A DNA stretch of 64,000 nucleotides, taken from NCBI GenBank assembly GCA_028277745.1, contig JANQFR010000009.1:1-64000 (forward strand), given 5' to 3'. Numbering within the stretch: position 1 is the stretch's first letter; each line of letters opens with the position of its first letter. The notes beneath the pieces were generated by a model. The model saw nothing but the letters and a program-made list of their open reading frames with translations, searched no databases and had not been told where the DNA came from. The position numbers and the translations under genes are program-made. The DNA is from Phycisphaeraceae bacterium (GTDB lineage: Bacteria > Planctomycetota > Phycisphaerae > Phycisphaerales > Phycisphaeraceae). Below are positions 8,818-16,411 of the stretch, piece after piece.

Positions 8818-9645
8818 ATGGCCATCAAGACCGACCTCTTCGACCTCACCGGCAAAGTCGCCCTCGTCACCGGCGGGGCCTCGGGCATCGGCCTGGCCAT
8901 CGCCCGGGCGTTCCTCGAGCACGGCGCCCGCGTCATCGTCGGATCCCGCACCCAGTCCAAGGTCGACGACGCCGTCCGCCAGCTCGACGCGATCATCCCC
9001 AACGACGACGACGACCTCACCGTCGGCGGGGTCAGCCTCGACGTCCAGAGCGAAGACTCGATCAACCACGCGGTCAAGAAAGCCATGGACCTGCTCGGCG
9101 GGCTCCACATCGTCGTCAACTCGGCGGGCATCATGTGCAAGAAGCCCACCTTCGACCTCACCGACCAGGAAGCCAACCAGCTCTACGACATCCACGTCAC
9201 CGGCGCCCTCCGCGTCAGCCAGGCCGCCGGCCACATCTTCCGCGAGCAGCACGACGGCTGCATCATCAACATCGCCTCGATCGGCTCCTACGTCTCCCTC
9301 ACCGAGGTCACCGCCTACGCCTGCGCCAAGTCCGCCATGATGGGCCTGACCCACAGCCTCGCCAACGAGTGGGCCAAGTACGGCATCCGCACCAACGGCA
9401 TCGCGCCCGGCTTCATCCCCACCGACCTCAACCGCAAATTGATCGAGGGCACCGACCGCGGCCGACGCATCCTCGAACACACCCCGATGGCGCGCTTCGG
9501 CGACAGCGCCGAGATCGCCGGCGCCGCCGTCTACCTCGCCAGCCCCGCCGCGTCGTTCGTCAACGGCGTCACCATCCCCGTCGACGGCGGCTACCTCGCC
9601 TGCGGCGCCGGCGACAGCGTCGCGCCGTGGGAGAAGGACGCCTGA
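8818..9645 (+). CDS. Short-chain dehydrogenase, sugar-type (gluconate/KduD-like)
   Basis: This 275-residue classical SDR has TGGASGIG (18-25), NSAGI (101-105), catalytic S154, Y167 and K171 (YACAK) and a C-terminal IPVDGGYLA. The overall pattern (FDLTGKVALVTGGASGIG, NEWAKYGIRTNGIAPGF, FVNGVTIPVDGG) is closest to gluconate 5-dehydrogenase and 2-deoxy-D-gluconate dehydrogenase types, which oxidise sugar acids. Its terminal GAGDSVAPWEKDA is unusually distinctive. A GGAG site precedes ATG 8818. A decayed copy of its 3' end lies at 11444-11503, beyond the secreted beta-helix gene. Polysaccharide breakdown followed by sugar-acid oxidation is a plausible shared theme. Confidence 0.85.
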   Translation: MAIKTDLFDLTGKVALVTGGASGIGLAIARAFLEHGARVIVGSRTQSKVDDAVRQLDAIIPNDDDDLTVGGVSLDVQSEDSINHAVKKAMDLLGGLHIVVNSAGIMCKKPTFDLTDQEANQLYDIHVTGALRVSQAAGHIFREQHDGCIINIASIGSYVSLTEVTAYACAKSAMMGLTHSLANEWAKYGIRTNGIAPGFIPTDLNRKLIEGTDRGRRILEHTPMARFGDSAEIAGAAVYLASPAASFVNGVTIPVDGGYLACGAGDSVAPWEKDA

Positions 9646-9806
9646 CCCCAAACCCACCACTTGCCGGCCAACCGCCGGCCGGTTTGATGGGGTGCGTCGA
9701 TCGCCAAGGGTTTACCTCGTTGCAGAATCCACACCCTCGCCCCGGTTCATGCCCGAACGTTTCCACCTCGATTCCGGCGCCTATTCGTATTCCGCCCGCC
9801 CGGGCA

Positions 9807-11390
9807 TCACTCGATTGCCTGCATATCCAACTCGCGAAACATGAACGCGTTGTCGCTCAGCCGCAGCGCATGGCCGCTGGCCGTGGTGATGTTCTTGAAT
9901 TTCACGGTCTTGGTCACTTCATAAGGAAATGCTTGCTCATAACCAGCACCCGTAAGCTCGGGGTTGAAATCCGAAAACAGGGTCGGCCCGCGGTAACCTT
10001 CGGGGTGGTTCGCGTCGTCGATGTGCAAGGTGTCGATGGTGATCTTTGAGGGCATAAAGCAGGGATAACCAAAGTCGTGCTGGCCGTCGTTGGAGCCGCC
10101 GATGAGGCTCGGGCGGGCCTGCCTACCGGCATCGGGGACAAACACGCAGCGCCGAATGATCCACTCGCCCTCCCACGTGCTGCCGTAGTCGCGCCGCAGG
10201 TTGACCAGTCGCCAGCCGTAGACCGTCGAGTCTTCCAGCAGAAAGTCGCCCTTGCCGATCAAGTTGATCCCCATATGGCCGAGGGTCGATGCTTTGATCG
10301 TCGCGTGGTACACGCCCTGGTGCGCATCGAACCGCGACAGCTCGCAACGGAGAAACTCCAGGTTCTTGCTGTAGTTCGACGCCATGATGCCCCAGTAGCG
10401 CCGGTCCGTGATGGAATTCGTCTGCGTGCAGTCGATGATGCGGACGTGGGCCGCGTGATTGATGCTCAAGTCGTAGCTGCCCATGGACACCGGCTTCCCC
10501 GCTCGGCCGATCGTGCGATACGTCTTACGCCCGGTGAGCACGCTGTTCCGCACCGTCACATGGGCACACCGCGCGATATTCACAAAGCCCCGGTAGGGCG
10601 CCCCGTGTTCGCCCTCGCCGGTGACGTGGTGCTCGAGGCCGTCGATCACCACGTTGGACCGACGCACCGCCAAACCCCTTGCGTAGTAGGTGTACTTCGA
10701 CTCCTCGGCGTTGGCGATGGTGGTGAAGCGCCCGCCCGTGATCGTCAACGGGTCGGGATCGATCGGCAACACCTCGAGGCCGGTGATCTGATCAAAGTCC
10801 CAGAGGATGGGGGTTTTGGGATCAACCCGCCCGGCCCGGTCGACCAGGAACACATCGGTTTGGGCTTGCCCGCTGTTCTGATTCAGGCCGCGGCGGATAT
10901 AGCGTCGGACGTGGTCGTTGATGGCGATGACCAAGCTGTCGTGCGGCAGTTCCACCGGCAGCTCCGCCTGATCCTGTTTGAGCGCGGCAACGCCCCCGAT
11001 GTCGAGCGGTTCGAGTTTGCTTCGGATTTCAAAGACATCGGCACGGCGGTTCTCGACGTCCCGGTCGTCGATCACAAAGCGGGCGTCGCCAAAGTCCGTG
11101 TCGGTCTGGATGACGATACGCCGGTCTCGTCCACCGAGGTAATACGTCGCGCCGGCCTCGGCCCGCACGGGCAGGTTCTGCTCGTTGGCGAACGCATGAG
11201 CCGCCGCGAGGGCGTCGAGGTCGTCGGTCTGGCCGTCGCCCCTTGCCCCGAAATCGCTGTAGCGGACCACGGCCGCGGAGGCCGGTGGCTCTGCCGCCAC
11301 CGTGCTCGGCGTCGCGACCGCAGACACGAGCACCGCCGTACACGATACCGTGAGCAGCAATTCCCGCGTGCAAAGGCCGAAGGGCTTCAT
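9807..11390 (-). CDS. Secreted right-handed beta-helix protein (pectate-lyase-like)
   Basis: This 527-residue protein has a signal peptide (about residues 1-33, hydrophobic LLLTVSCTAVLVSAVA ending in AA). It begins its mature part with YSDFGARGDGQTDD, the typical opening of pectate-lyase-3/GH28-type parallel beta-helix proteins. Repeated short strands follow (VVIDGLEHHVTG, VTVRNSVLTG, VRIIDCTQTNSITDRRYWGIMASNY, FLLEDSTVYGW). Such proteins cleave or bind acidic polysaccharides outside the cytoplasm, but I cannot assign catalytic residues or a substrate. It stands alone on the minus strand between the SDR and a relic of that SDR 3' end, which suggests a local duplication or insertion brought it here. 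Confidence 0.75.
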   Translation of the reverse strand: MKPFGLCTRELLLTVSCTAVLVSAVATPSTVAAEPPASAAVVRYSDFGARGDGQTDDLDALAAAHAFANEQNLPVRAEAGATYYLGGRDRRIVIQTDTDFGDARFVIDDRDVENRRADVFEIRSKLEPLDIGGVAALKQDQAELPVELPHDSLVIAINDHVRRYIRRGLNQNSGQAQTDVFLVDRAGRVDPKTPILWDFDQITGLEVLPIDPDPLTITGGRFTTIANAEESKYTYYARGLAVRRSNVVIDGLEHHVTGEGEHGAPYRGFVNIARCAHVTVRNSVLTGRKTYRTIGRAGKPVSMGSYDLSINHAAHVRIIDCTQTNSITDRRYWGIMASNYSKNLEFLRCELSRFDAHQGVYHATIKASTLGHMGINLIGKGDFLLEDSTVYGWRLVNLRRDYGSTWEGEWIIRRCVFVPDAGRQARPSLIGGSNDGQHDFGYPCFMPSKITIDTLHIDDANHPEGYRGPTLFSDFNPELTGAGYEQAFPYEVTKTVKFKNITTASGHALRLSDNAFMFRELDMQAIE

Positions 11391-11443
11391 CGATACCTCT
11401 TTCTGGTTGAGTGGCTTGAAGCGTCCACGATACCGTGTTCAAG

Positions 11444-11503
11444 CCCCGCCGCCAGCTTCGTGAACGGCATCGGCGACAGCGTCGCGCCGTGGGAGAAGGA
11501 TTA
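11444..11503 (+). pseudogene. Relic of the 3' end of the short-chain dehydrogenase gene
   Basis: Sixty bases read SPAASFVNG-IGDSVAPWEKD-stop. This matches the C-terminus of the dehydrogenase at 8818-9645 with an in-frame loss of 13 codons (the IPVDGGYLACGA part). Bases 11472-11500 are identical to 9610-9638 over 29 positions, and the preceding stretch is diverged at synonymous sites. Homology begins abruptly at 11444. It is therefore a fragment of a paralogue or an old duplicate, not a working gene. Together with the intact copy it brackets the beta-helix gene. Confidence 0.75.
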
Positions 11504-11560
11504 ACGCCAAACACGTCGTTAGAACGCGGCCGCGCGGGGCAGGGACCGTGCGGAACGGCT

Positions 11561-12484
11561 TCACAACTCACGATACGGCTTCGACGTCTCCACGGATGCG
11601 TGCTGACGTGACCGCATCTTGTAGCGCGTGCCCCACGGCCATGCCGAGATGTCGGCGATGTCCGTCTGGATCGGCGGCTGACACCGCAGCGACGTCGCCT
11701 GCTCCAGCCAGCGCACGATCGGGCGGACGCGGGACGTCAGCGACGCCATGTTCGTCGGCAACATGGGGTTCAACTCGGCACGGATCCGCACCTGCACCGC
11801 GCCGGGCTCGCTCGGGTCGGACGCCAGGATGATCGTCCACAGCCAGCCGTGATCGCGGGTGCGATGGGTCTGGCGGTTGTGGAGCACCAGCCGATGAACC
11901 GAGGCGCCCAGGGCCGCGAAACCCTCGGCGGCGAACCGGGCGGTGCGCGGCGGCAGGCCGCGGGTGATGCGCAGCTCGCCGCCCACCAACGCCAACTCCA
12001 CCCGATGCCATTTGCCCGACACGGGGACCCCCACGCCGACCAGCGCCAGCAGGCCGACCGCCGACCAATACGCCGCGTCGCCCGCCGGCCCCAGCGTCGC
12101 GCGGGTCTGGGCGAGCCGGGCCTTTTCCCGGGCGAGGTCCTGCCGGGCGCGAGCGGCCGCCTGGGCCGACTGCTCGCTGATCCGCTCGCTCATCTCGCTC
12201 ATGCCGGTCCGCGCCCGGGACGACTGCTTCTCCAGACTCGATACCCTTTGCTCCAGCTCGGCGACTTTCCGGCGCTGCTCGCTGACCTTGTACGAGCCCG
12301 GCGGCAGGCCGAAGGTCCACATGATCAGCCCAATGAACACCGCCGCGAAGAGCGTCACCCACAGGGTGCGGTAAAACGTCTCCTCGCTGGGCTTGAACAC
12401 GAGTCGCCCGCCGTCTTCCTTGAGGCTCCAATCGACGACGTCGATCGTCAGGGATCGATGTCGCTGCATGAGGCGTCGAATCAT
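11561..12484 (-). CDS. Membrane protein with central coiled coil, last gene of DUF2314 operon
   Basis: I recognise no named family. The 307-residue protein has a cytoplasmic N-terminal segment, a membrane span near residues 44-65 (TLWVTLFAAVFIGLIMWTFG) and a long coiled coil (about 70-130: RRKVAELEQRVSSLEKQ to ARARQDLAREKARLAQTRATL). A second hydrophobic stretch (AYWSAVGLLALVGVGVPV) is followed by a folded domain ending near TRYKMRSRQ. Its ATG at 12484 overlaps the stop of the preceding gene by one base (TGATG), so the two are translationally coupled. With the two upstream DUF2314 genes it forms a compact membrane-associated operon of unknown role. Confidence 0.7.
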   Translation of the reverse strand: MIRRLMQRHRSLTIDVVDWSLKEDGGRLVFKPSEETFYRTLWVTLFAAVFIGLIMWTFGLPPGSYKVSEQRRKVAELEQRVSSLEKQSSRARTGMSEMSERISEQSAQAAARARQDLAREKARLAQTRATLGPAGDAAYWSAVGLLALVGVGVPVSGKWHRVELALVGGELRITRGLPPRTARFAAEGFAALGASVHRLVLHNRQTHRTRDHGWLWTIILASDPSEPGAVQVRIRAELNPMLPTNMASLTSRVRPIVRWLEQATSLRCQPPIQTDIADISAWPWGTRYKMRSRQHASVETSKPYREL

Positions 12485-12981
12485 CAGACGCCCCCCGCGT
12501 CCACTGCCGGGAGCGCCTGGGGTGTCGGCATCCGCCGCGCAGTGAACCCGCCCACCACGCCCGGCCCGTCGGTGAACATCCAGTCACAGACCGAGTTCTC
12601 CGGCGTCACGACACGCACGCCCATGTGCAGCCCCGGCTCGACCGCCGAGTCGTTGTCCAACTCGCCCAGCACGCGCCCGCCCTCGATCGCCGTCACCATC
12701 ACCCACATCCGTTCGGTGCGGCCGTCGCGAGAGATCGGCGTCTTGACGAAAAACCGCTGGTCCGGCCGCCGATGCTCGAACGCCTCGATAAACGCCGGCC
12801 ACCGCGATCGGGCGTAACGCATCAAGGCCCGGCGGCGCGGATCGCCGCAGGTCCGACAATACCGCCGCCAACGCACCCACACGCCGACCGCCACGCTGAC
12901 CCCGATCGCCGCCAGCGCAGCCGCGATCATGAATGAAATCGACAGCAATCCGAGCAGGATGCCCAAGCCAAGCGTGAACAC
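12484..12981 (-). CDS. DUF2314-domain membrane protein
   Basis: This 165-residue protein has an N-terminal membrane anchor (LGILLGLLSISFMIAAALAAIGVSVAVGVWV), a short basic loop with CRTCGDPRRR, and a DUF2314 domain from about residue 50. The domain is visible as WPAFIEAFE, FFVKTPISRDG, MWVMVTAIEGGRVLGELDND and GLHMGVRVVTPENSVCDWMF. DUF2314 is a small domain of unknown function that often occurs near toxin/immunity or stress loci. The domain recurs in the upstream gene with the same order of motifs, so the two proteins are paralogues in one operon. Coupling to the next gene is by a one-base stop/start overlap. Confidence 0.75.
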   Translation of the reverse strand: MFTLGLGILLGLLSISFMIAAALAAIGVSVAVGVWVRWRRYCRTCGDPRRRALMRYARSRWPAFIEAFEHRRPDQRFFVKTPISRDGRTERMWVMVTAIEGGRVLGELDNDSAVEPGLHMGVRVVTPENSVCDWMFTDGPGVVGGFTARRMPTPQALPAVDAGGV

Positions 12982-12996
12982 CGCGCCCCCTTTCGC

Positions 12997-14013
12997 TCAA
13001 GCCGTTCGGTCACGTTTCGCGGGGTTGCGGGCGTCCTTCACCGCCTTGACCGTGAACCCGCCGTGCATCCGTCGGCCGTCGTGGAAGAGCCAGTCGTTGA
13101 GCTGCTCGACGCGGAGCCGCACGCGTTGGCCAGCGTGCAGCGTCGGGTCGTGGACCGAATCGTTGTCGAGGACGCCGTAGATCACCCCGTGCTCCAGGGC
13201 GGTCACGCGCAGCCACATGAACTCCTCTTCGTGCGACGCGGTGCGGAACGGCCCCTTCACGGAGAAGACCTGCTCGTCCCGGCGGTTCTCGAACGCCATG
13301 ACAAACCGGGGCCAGGTCGCCCGCGCCTGCTCCACCGCCGCCTGCAGGCGTGCGTCACGGTCCGACACCTGGTAGACCGGCACATAGCTGACGCCTTCCA
13401 TTTCCTGAGGCAGCGCCCCGTGCCGCAACTGCTCCAGCAGCCGGGCGTGGTGCGGCAGCAGCTGGCGCGTCGCCGGGTTGTACAGCGCCAGGCAGTCCTC
13501 GTCGGCCAACTCCGCCGCGATCCGCCCCAAGACCCGGTAAGCCTCCGCCAGTTCACTGCTGCCGGGCCGGGCGTAAGGCGAAAGCCAGTCCACGCTCAGC
13601 CACGCCCGGTGCTCCCCCAGGGCCCGACGCAGCCGCGGGTCCGCGGTCGGAGCGCCGTCCTCCATGTACCGGCGGCCGCCGTGATGGATCATGAAGGTCC
13701 GCCCGTCCAGTTGAACCATGTACGCGGGTGAGACGCCCACGAGGAACGCGTCGGACTGCGGGTCGTCGCTTAGAACGATGTCCAACGCCCGCTCCACCTG
13801 GTGCGCCAGCACGGCGGCATCCAGTTTCCTCGACGATCGCAACAGCCAGACCCAGGCCTGAAGCGGCGGCTCGTCCGGCAGGCGCACCTCGGCCGGTTCG
13901 GCCTCCCCGCGCCCGGCGCGGCGACCCCAGAGCCGCCAGACGGCTCCTAACACCGCCGCCGCCACTAGCGCCAGCAACGTCCCCCACAGGATCAATGCGT
14001 GCTCTTGAATCAA
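12997..14013 (-). CDS. Membrane-anchored protein with C-terminal DUF2314 domain
   Basis: The protein has 338 residues and one N-terminal membrane span (LILWGTLLALVAAAVLGAVWRLWG). A middle domain follows (about 50-210) with VQLDGRTFMIHHGGRRYMED and LADEDCLALYNPATRQLLPH, a pattern seen in DUF4261-like proteins. The DUF2314 domain occupies about 220-325 (WPRFVMAFENRRDEQVFSVKGPF, EFMWLRVTALEHGVIYGVLDND, GQRVRLRVEQLNDWLFHDG). The LDND and DWxF signatures are shared with the next gene 15 bp downstream. It is the first gene of the three-gene operon that ends at 11561. The role is unknown, and the architecture suggests a membrane-tethered sensor or adaptor. Confidence 0.72.
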   Translation of the reverse strand: MIQEHALILWGTLLALVAAAVLGAVWRLWGRRAGRGEAEPAEVRLPDEPPLQAWVWLLRSSRKLDAAVLAHQVERALDIVLSDDPQSDAFLVGVSPAYMVQLDGRTFMIHHGGRRYMEDGAPTADPRLRRALGEHRAWLSVDWLSPYARPGSSELAEAYRVLGRIAAELADEDCLALYNPATRQLLPHHARLLEQLRHGALPQEMEGVSYVPVYQVSDRDARLQAAVEQARATWPRFVMAFENRRDEQVFSVKGPFRTASHEEEFMWLRVTALEHGVIYGVLDNDSVHDPTLHAGQRVRLRVEQLNDWLFHDGRRMHGGFTVKAVKDARNPAKRDRTA

Positions 14014-14055
14014 TCTACATCGAGTCTACCAGACCCCGCCCGGGCGCAAAATAGA

Positions 14056-14077
14056 ACGGCGGCCAATTGGCCGCCGT
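14056..14077 (-). terminator. Hairpin terminator downstream of rplU
   Basis: A perfect ACGGCGGCCAA/TTGGCCGCCGT hairpin (11-bp arms) is followed on the minus strand by a T-rich stretch (TCTATTTT), and on the plus strand by TCTTTTCATTT. It is placed to end rplU transcription before the DUF2314 operon and could work in both directions. Confidence 0.7.
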
Positions 14078-14119
14078 CTTTTCATTTCTAACACGATCTG
14101 GAACCGCCCGTGACCGGGC

Positions 14120-14434
14120 TCAGCCCTTGATCGCGACGATTTTGGCCTTGATGTAGCCCTGGCGGTGCCCCTTGACGCGTTTATAAGTCTTGCGCCGCTT
14201 GAACTTCACGACACGCACCTTCTCGCCGCGCCCCTCTTCGAGGATGTCCGCCTCGACCGTGGCCCCGTCCAGGACCGGGGCGCCGATCCGCGCCTCGCCC
14301 TCGCCGCCGATCATCAGCACCCGGTCAAAAATCAGCGTCGCGGCGTCGTCCGGCAGGTCGCGCAGGTCCACCTTGATCTCATCGCCTTCGGACACCTTGA
14401 TCTGAGAGCCGCTGTCTTCAATGATCGCGTACAT
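14120..14434 (-). CDS. rplU: 50S ribosomal protein L21
   Basis: This 104-residue protein has the L21 start MYAIIEDSGSQIKVSEGD, a VLMIGGEGEARIGAP centre and the diagnostic VKFKRRKTYKRVKGHRQ C-terminal signature, which binds 23S rRNA. Start 14434 is chosen because it begins the conserved N-terminus and is preceded by a GAGGCGGA site; the frame stays open upstream without homology. In most bacteria rpmA (L27) follows immediately. Here a terminator and an unrelated operon follow instead, so rpmA must lie elsewhere. Confidence 0.93.
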   Translation of the reverse strand: MYAIIEDSGSQIKVSEGDEIKVDLRDLPDDAATLIFDRVLMIGGEGEARIGAPVLDGATVEADILEEGRGEKVRVVKFKRRKTYKRVKGHRQGYIKAKIVAIKG

Positions 14435-14562
14435 CGTGATTTCCGCCTCGGGCTGGGAGTGAGGGTGTCGGGGGTGGTTGAATCGAGCCGCGTAGTGTAG
14501 CCATCGCCGTCCGCCGCGCCAAATCAGGCAAGAACCCGGCATGACGCGAAAGATCAAAAAAG

Positions 14563-14620
14563 GTTAGCCCGATTAAAATGGAAAAAATAATTCCATTATT
14601 TCTTATAGAAACAGGCTAAC
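14563..14620. other. AT-rich nested hairpin upstream of rplU
   Basis: An outer stem GTTAGCC (14563-14569)/GGCTAAC (14614-14620) encloses an inner stem AATGGAA (14577-14583)/TTCCATT (14591-14597) in a region made almost entirely of A and T. It lies 130-190 bp upstream of the rplU start and between rplU and the RNA gene terminator. It could form the leader or promoter region of rplU, with a possible minus-strand TATAAG -10 box inside. That role is an inference. Confidence 0.4.
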
Positions 14621-14649
14621 TTGAATTTGAGCCGAATGCCTGTCCAGAT

Positions 14650-14675
14650 AAAAAACGACCCGCCGAAGCGGGTCG
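14650..14675 (-). terminator. Rho-independent terminator of the RNA gene
   Basis: Read on the minus strand, CGACCCGC-TTCG-GCGGGTCG is followed directly by six T. This is a textbook intrinsic terminator with a UUCG tetraloop, at the 3' end of the RNA transcript starting near 14886. Confidence 0.88.
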
Positions 14676-14886
14676 CCTGATAAGCCGTAGAGGGCCGCGG
14701 GCGTCAAGCCGCCCGGTGGGTTGACTCGAACCCCTCGTATAGGTGGGTGCGTTGCCGGGTCATCCCGACCTTCCACTCGACGGAGGCTTGGTCTTCGCGC
14801 CCGATCGCCGCTCCCGAGGGGTCGAATAAAGGTTCGAGCAAACGCAGGTACGGACGGCCTGGGCCCGAGCCCTCGCGGACTTTACG
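14650..14886 (-). ncRNA. ssrS: Structured non-coding RNA, candidate 6S RNA
   Basis: A transcript of about 235 nt is bounded by a strong promoter and a terminator, with no open frame. Its ends pair over more than 20 bp by hand folding: 5' GAGGGC with 3' GCCCTC, CGGGC with GCCCG, and AGGCCGTCCG with CGGGCGGCTT. An asymmetric open region follows in the middle, then another stem (CGACCCCTCG with CGAGGGGTTCG). A long terminal stem, central bubble and apical stem is the 6S RNA plan, in which the bubble mimics an open promoter and binds RNA polymerase. The 3' strand also resembles the 6S CACCTTGAACCAAGGGTTCAAGG region. I am confident of a structured RNA but only moderately confident that it is 6S. 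Confidence 0.55.
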
Positions 14887-14891
14887 ATGCT

Positions 14892-14921
14892 ATTATACCT
14901 CCGCGCCAGAGCGGGGCCCAA
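14892..14921 (-). promoter_or_regulatory. Sigma-70-type promoter of the RNA gene
   Basis: On the minus strand, TTGGGC (14921-14916) is separated by 18 bp from a perfect TATAAT (14897-14892). A perfect -10 box is rare in this GC-rich window. The expected start is about 14886. Confidence 0.75.
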
Positions 14922-15008
14922 CGTTTTCGCCGATTAGCAATAGAGGGCGGATGCGGCGGACCACAGGGCCGGGATCTCGCCGCTTGGCGAATAACCACAT
15001 CGAACGGG

Positions 15009-16193
15009 TCAGGTGCTCAAGTCGGTGTCGTCCCATGCGGCGTCGGGGCTCAGCGCCCAGGTGAGCGCGTGGCGTCTCTCCTGAATGACGCCGCCGTTCA
15101 TATTCGGATGAAAGCCCGCCGGCACATTACCGGGGTGACCAAGCGTGGCGGATCGCGCAGCGTTGTGGACACAATAGAGCGTGTCCTCCAGGAGGACGAC
15201 CTCTTTCTCGGACCGGGGCGACTGCTGGGTGAGCCACGCGTCGATGTGGGTATCGAAAGGCGGCGCAAATTGACTGAGCACGGCTCGGATGCGCTCGCCC
15301 TCCATCATGACGCCGGTGACATCCGGCGGCGGGTCGAAGCCCAACACCCAGGCAAGCGGCCAGGCGTTCTCGAACTTCCAACCGATATGGTCGACAAACC
15401 GCTCGTGGGCCTCCGCCCGCCTGGCTTTCAGCATCTCCGCCTCGTCTTGAGCAAAGCTCCGGCCGAGGCGGTTCGTTTGGATGGCGTCTCGAACGGTCTG
15501 GGCGCTGACCTTCTCCTTGGGGAGGCAGACCCACGCCATCAGGCACTTGATGGCGAGCAGCCGCCGCGCGATTTCCCCGAGGGGACGGAGCGTGGCTTGC
15601 TTCTGGTGGGGAAGCCAATCGGCGAAGGCAAACCCGATGCGTTTAAGCTGAGGCGTTATCCGTTCGCGGTGTGCTTGAAGGTCATACGTGTGGGTCTGAG
15701 CGTCCAGCAATTGGAGGCCGCCCTCATCAAGGTCGACCCACTCGGGAGCAAGCCCCCCTCCCTCCGGGGCGCCGCCGCCATGCGGGCTGACGAGGACGGT
15801 CCCGTCTCCGAGCATGAAGCTGTCATGGACAAAGACCAGGCCGTCGTAGGCGCGTGCGATGTGGAAAATGCTCTGCCAGATGGCGTCGTTGTCTTCGAAT
15901 TCCTTGTCGGTGAGCAGCCCCAGAACGGTCGACACCCGTGGGACGATGCGCTGGATCAGCTCCAGGTGTTCGGCCTCGCCCCCCACGGACGCGACGTAGT
16001 TCATGAGGCCTTGGAGGTGTTCCTGAACATCCTCGGCGGGCATGATCGGGAAACGAACGACGTCGCCGTCCAGGCGGACGTCGAAGTACGTGGCCCTGCC
16101 GAGCAGACCCGTCTTGTCGCTTTCGACGTGCTCGAAGATTTTGGCGAGGTTGACCCTGGAAGCCGGAAGGTAGATCGAGGCGTTGGCGGGCAT
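15009..16193 (-). CDS. DUF4272-domain protein
   Basis: This 394-residue soluble protein has a C-terminal DUF4272 domain. It is visible as ARRLLAIKCLMAWVCLPKE, then WKFENAWPLAWVLGFDPPPD, a variable middle, LEDTLYCVHNAAR and the closing VIQERRHALTWAL. The N-terminal half (about 1-170) carries ATYFDVRLDGDVVRFPIMPAEDVQEHLQGLMNYV and a poly-Gly loop. DUF4272 proteins are of unknown function and are often found near polymorphic-toxin or immunity-like genes. It has no signal peptide. Its upstream neighbour is 219 bp away and it appears monocistronic. DUF2314 and DUF4272 genes within 4 kb of each other may be meaningful. Confidence 0.7.
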   Translation of the reverse strand: MPANASIYLPASRVNLAKIFEHVESDKTGLLGRATYFDVRLDGDVVRFPIMPAEDVQEHLQGLMNYVASVGGEAEHLELIQRIVPRVSTVLGLLTDKEFEDNDAIWQSIFHIARAYDGLVFVHDSFMLGDGTVLVSPHGGGAPEGGGLAPEWVDLDEGGLQLLDAQTHTYDLQAHRERITPQLKRIGFAFADWLPHQKQATLRPLGEIARRLLAIKCLMAWVCLPKEKVSAQTVRDAIQTNRLGRSFAQDEAEMLKARRAEAHERFVDHIGWKFENAWPLAWVLGFDPPPDVTGVMMEGERIRAVLSQFAPPFDTHIDAWLTQQSPRSEKEVVLLEDTLYCVHNAARSATLGHPGNVPAGFHPNMNGGVIQERRHALTWALSPDAAWDDTDLST

Positions 16194-16411
16194 GGCGGCG
16201 CTTTCTTTGAATCTGTGATTTCCCGGACGATGCGCAGACCTGGCTTGTCATTATGTCAGGAAAAGGCCGCCGCCGTGTCCGCCGCGTTGCGCAAACGCCG
16301 AACCCGCCCAAACTCATCACGATTTAACAATGACGTCAGGGCGGCGTGCAGCGTGATCGGCCGTTTGTTTCGCCAGCCGGCTATGCACCGCTGCGGCCGA
16401 TGCGGTCCGCG

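Noticed and set aside
14715-14740. tRNA gene suggested by a T-arm-like TTCGAGTC
   Set aside because: No anticodon arm, D-arm or acceptor stem can be placed around it. It pairs better inside the larger RNA.
14650-14886. RNase P RNA or tmRNA on the minus strand
   Set aside because: A CGGCTTATC near the 3' end recalls RNase P, and GGGGTTCGAGTC recalls a T-arm. The transcript is only about 235 nt, and the P4 and other conserved RNase P blocks, a tRNA-like acceptor and a tag reading frame are all missing.
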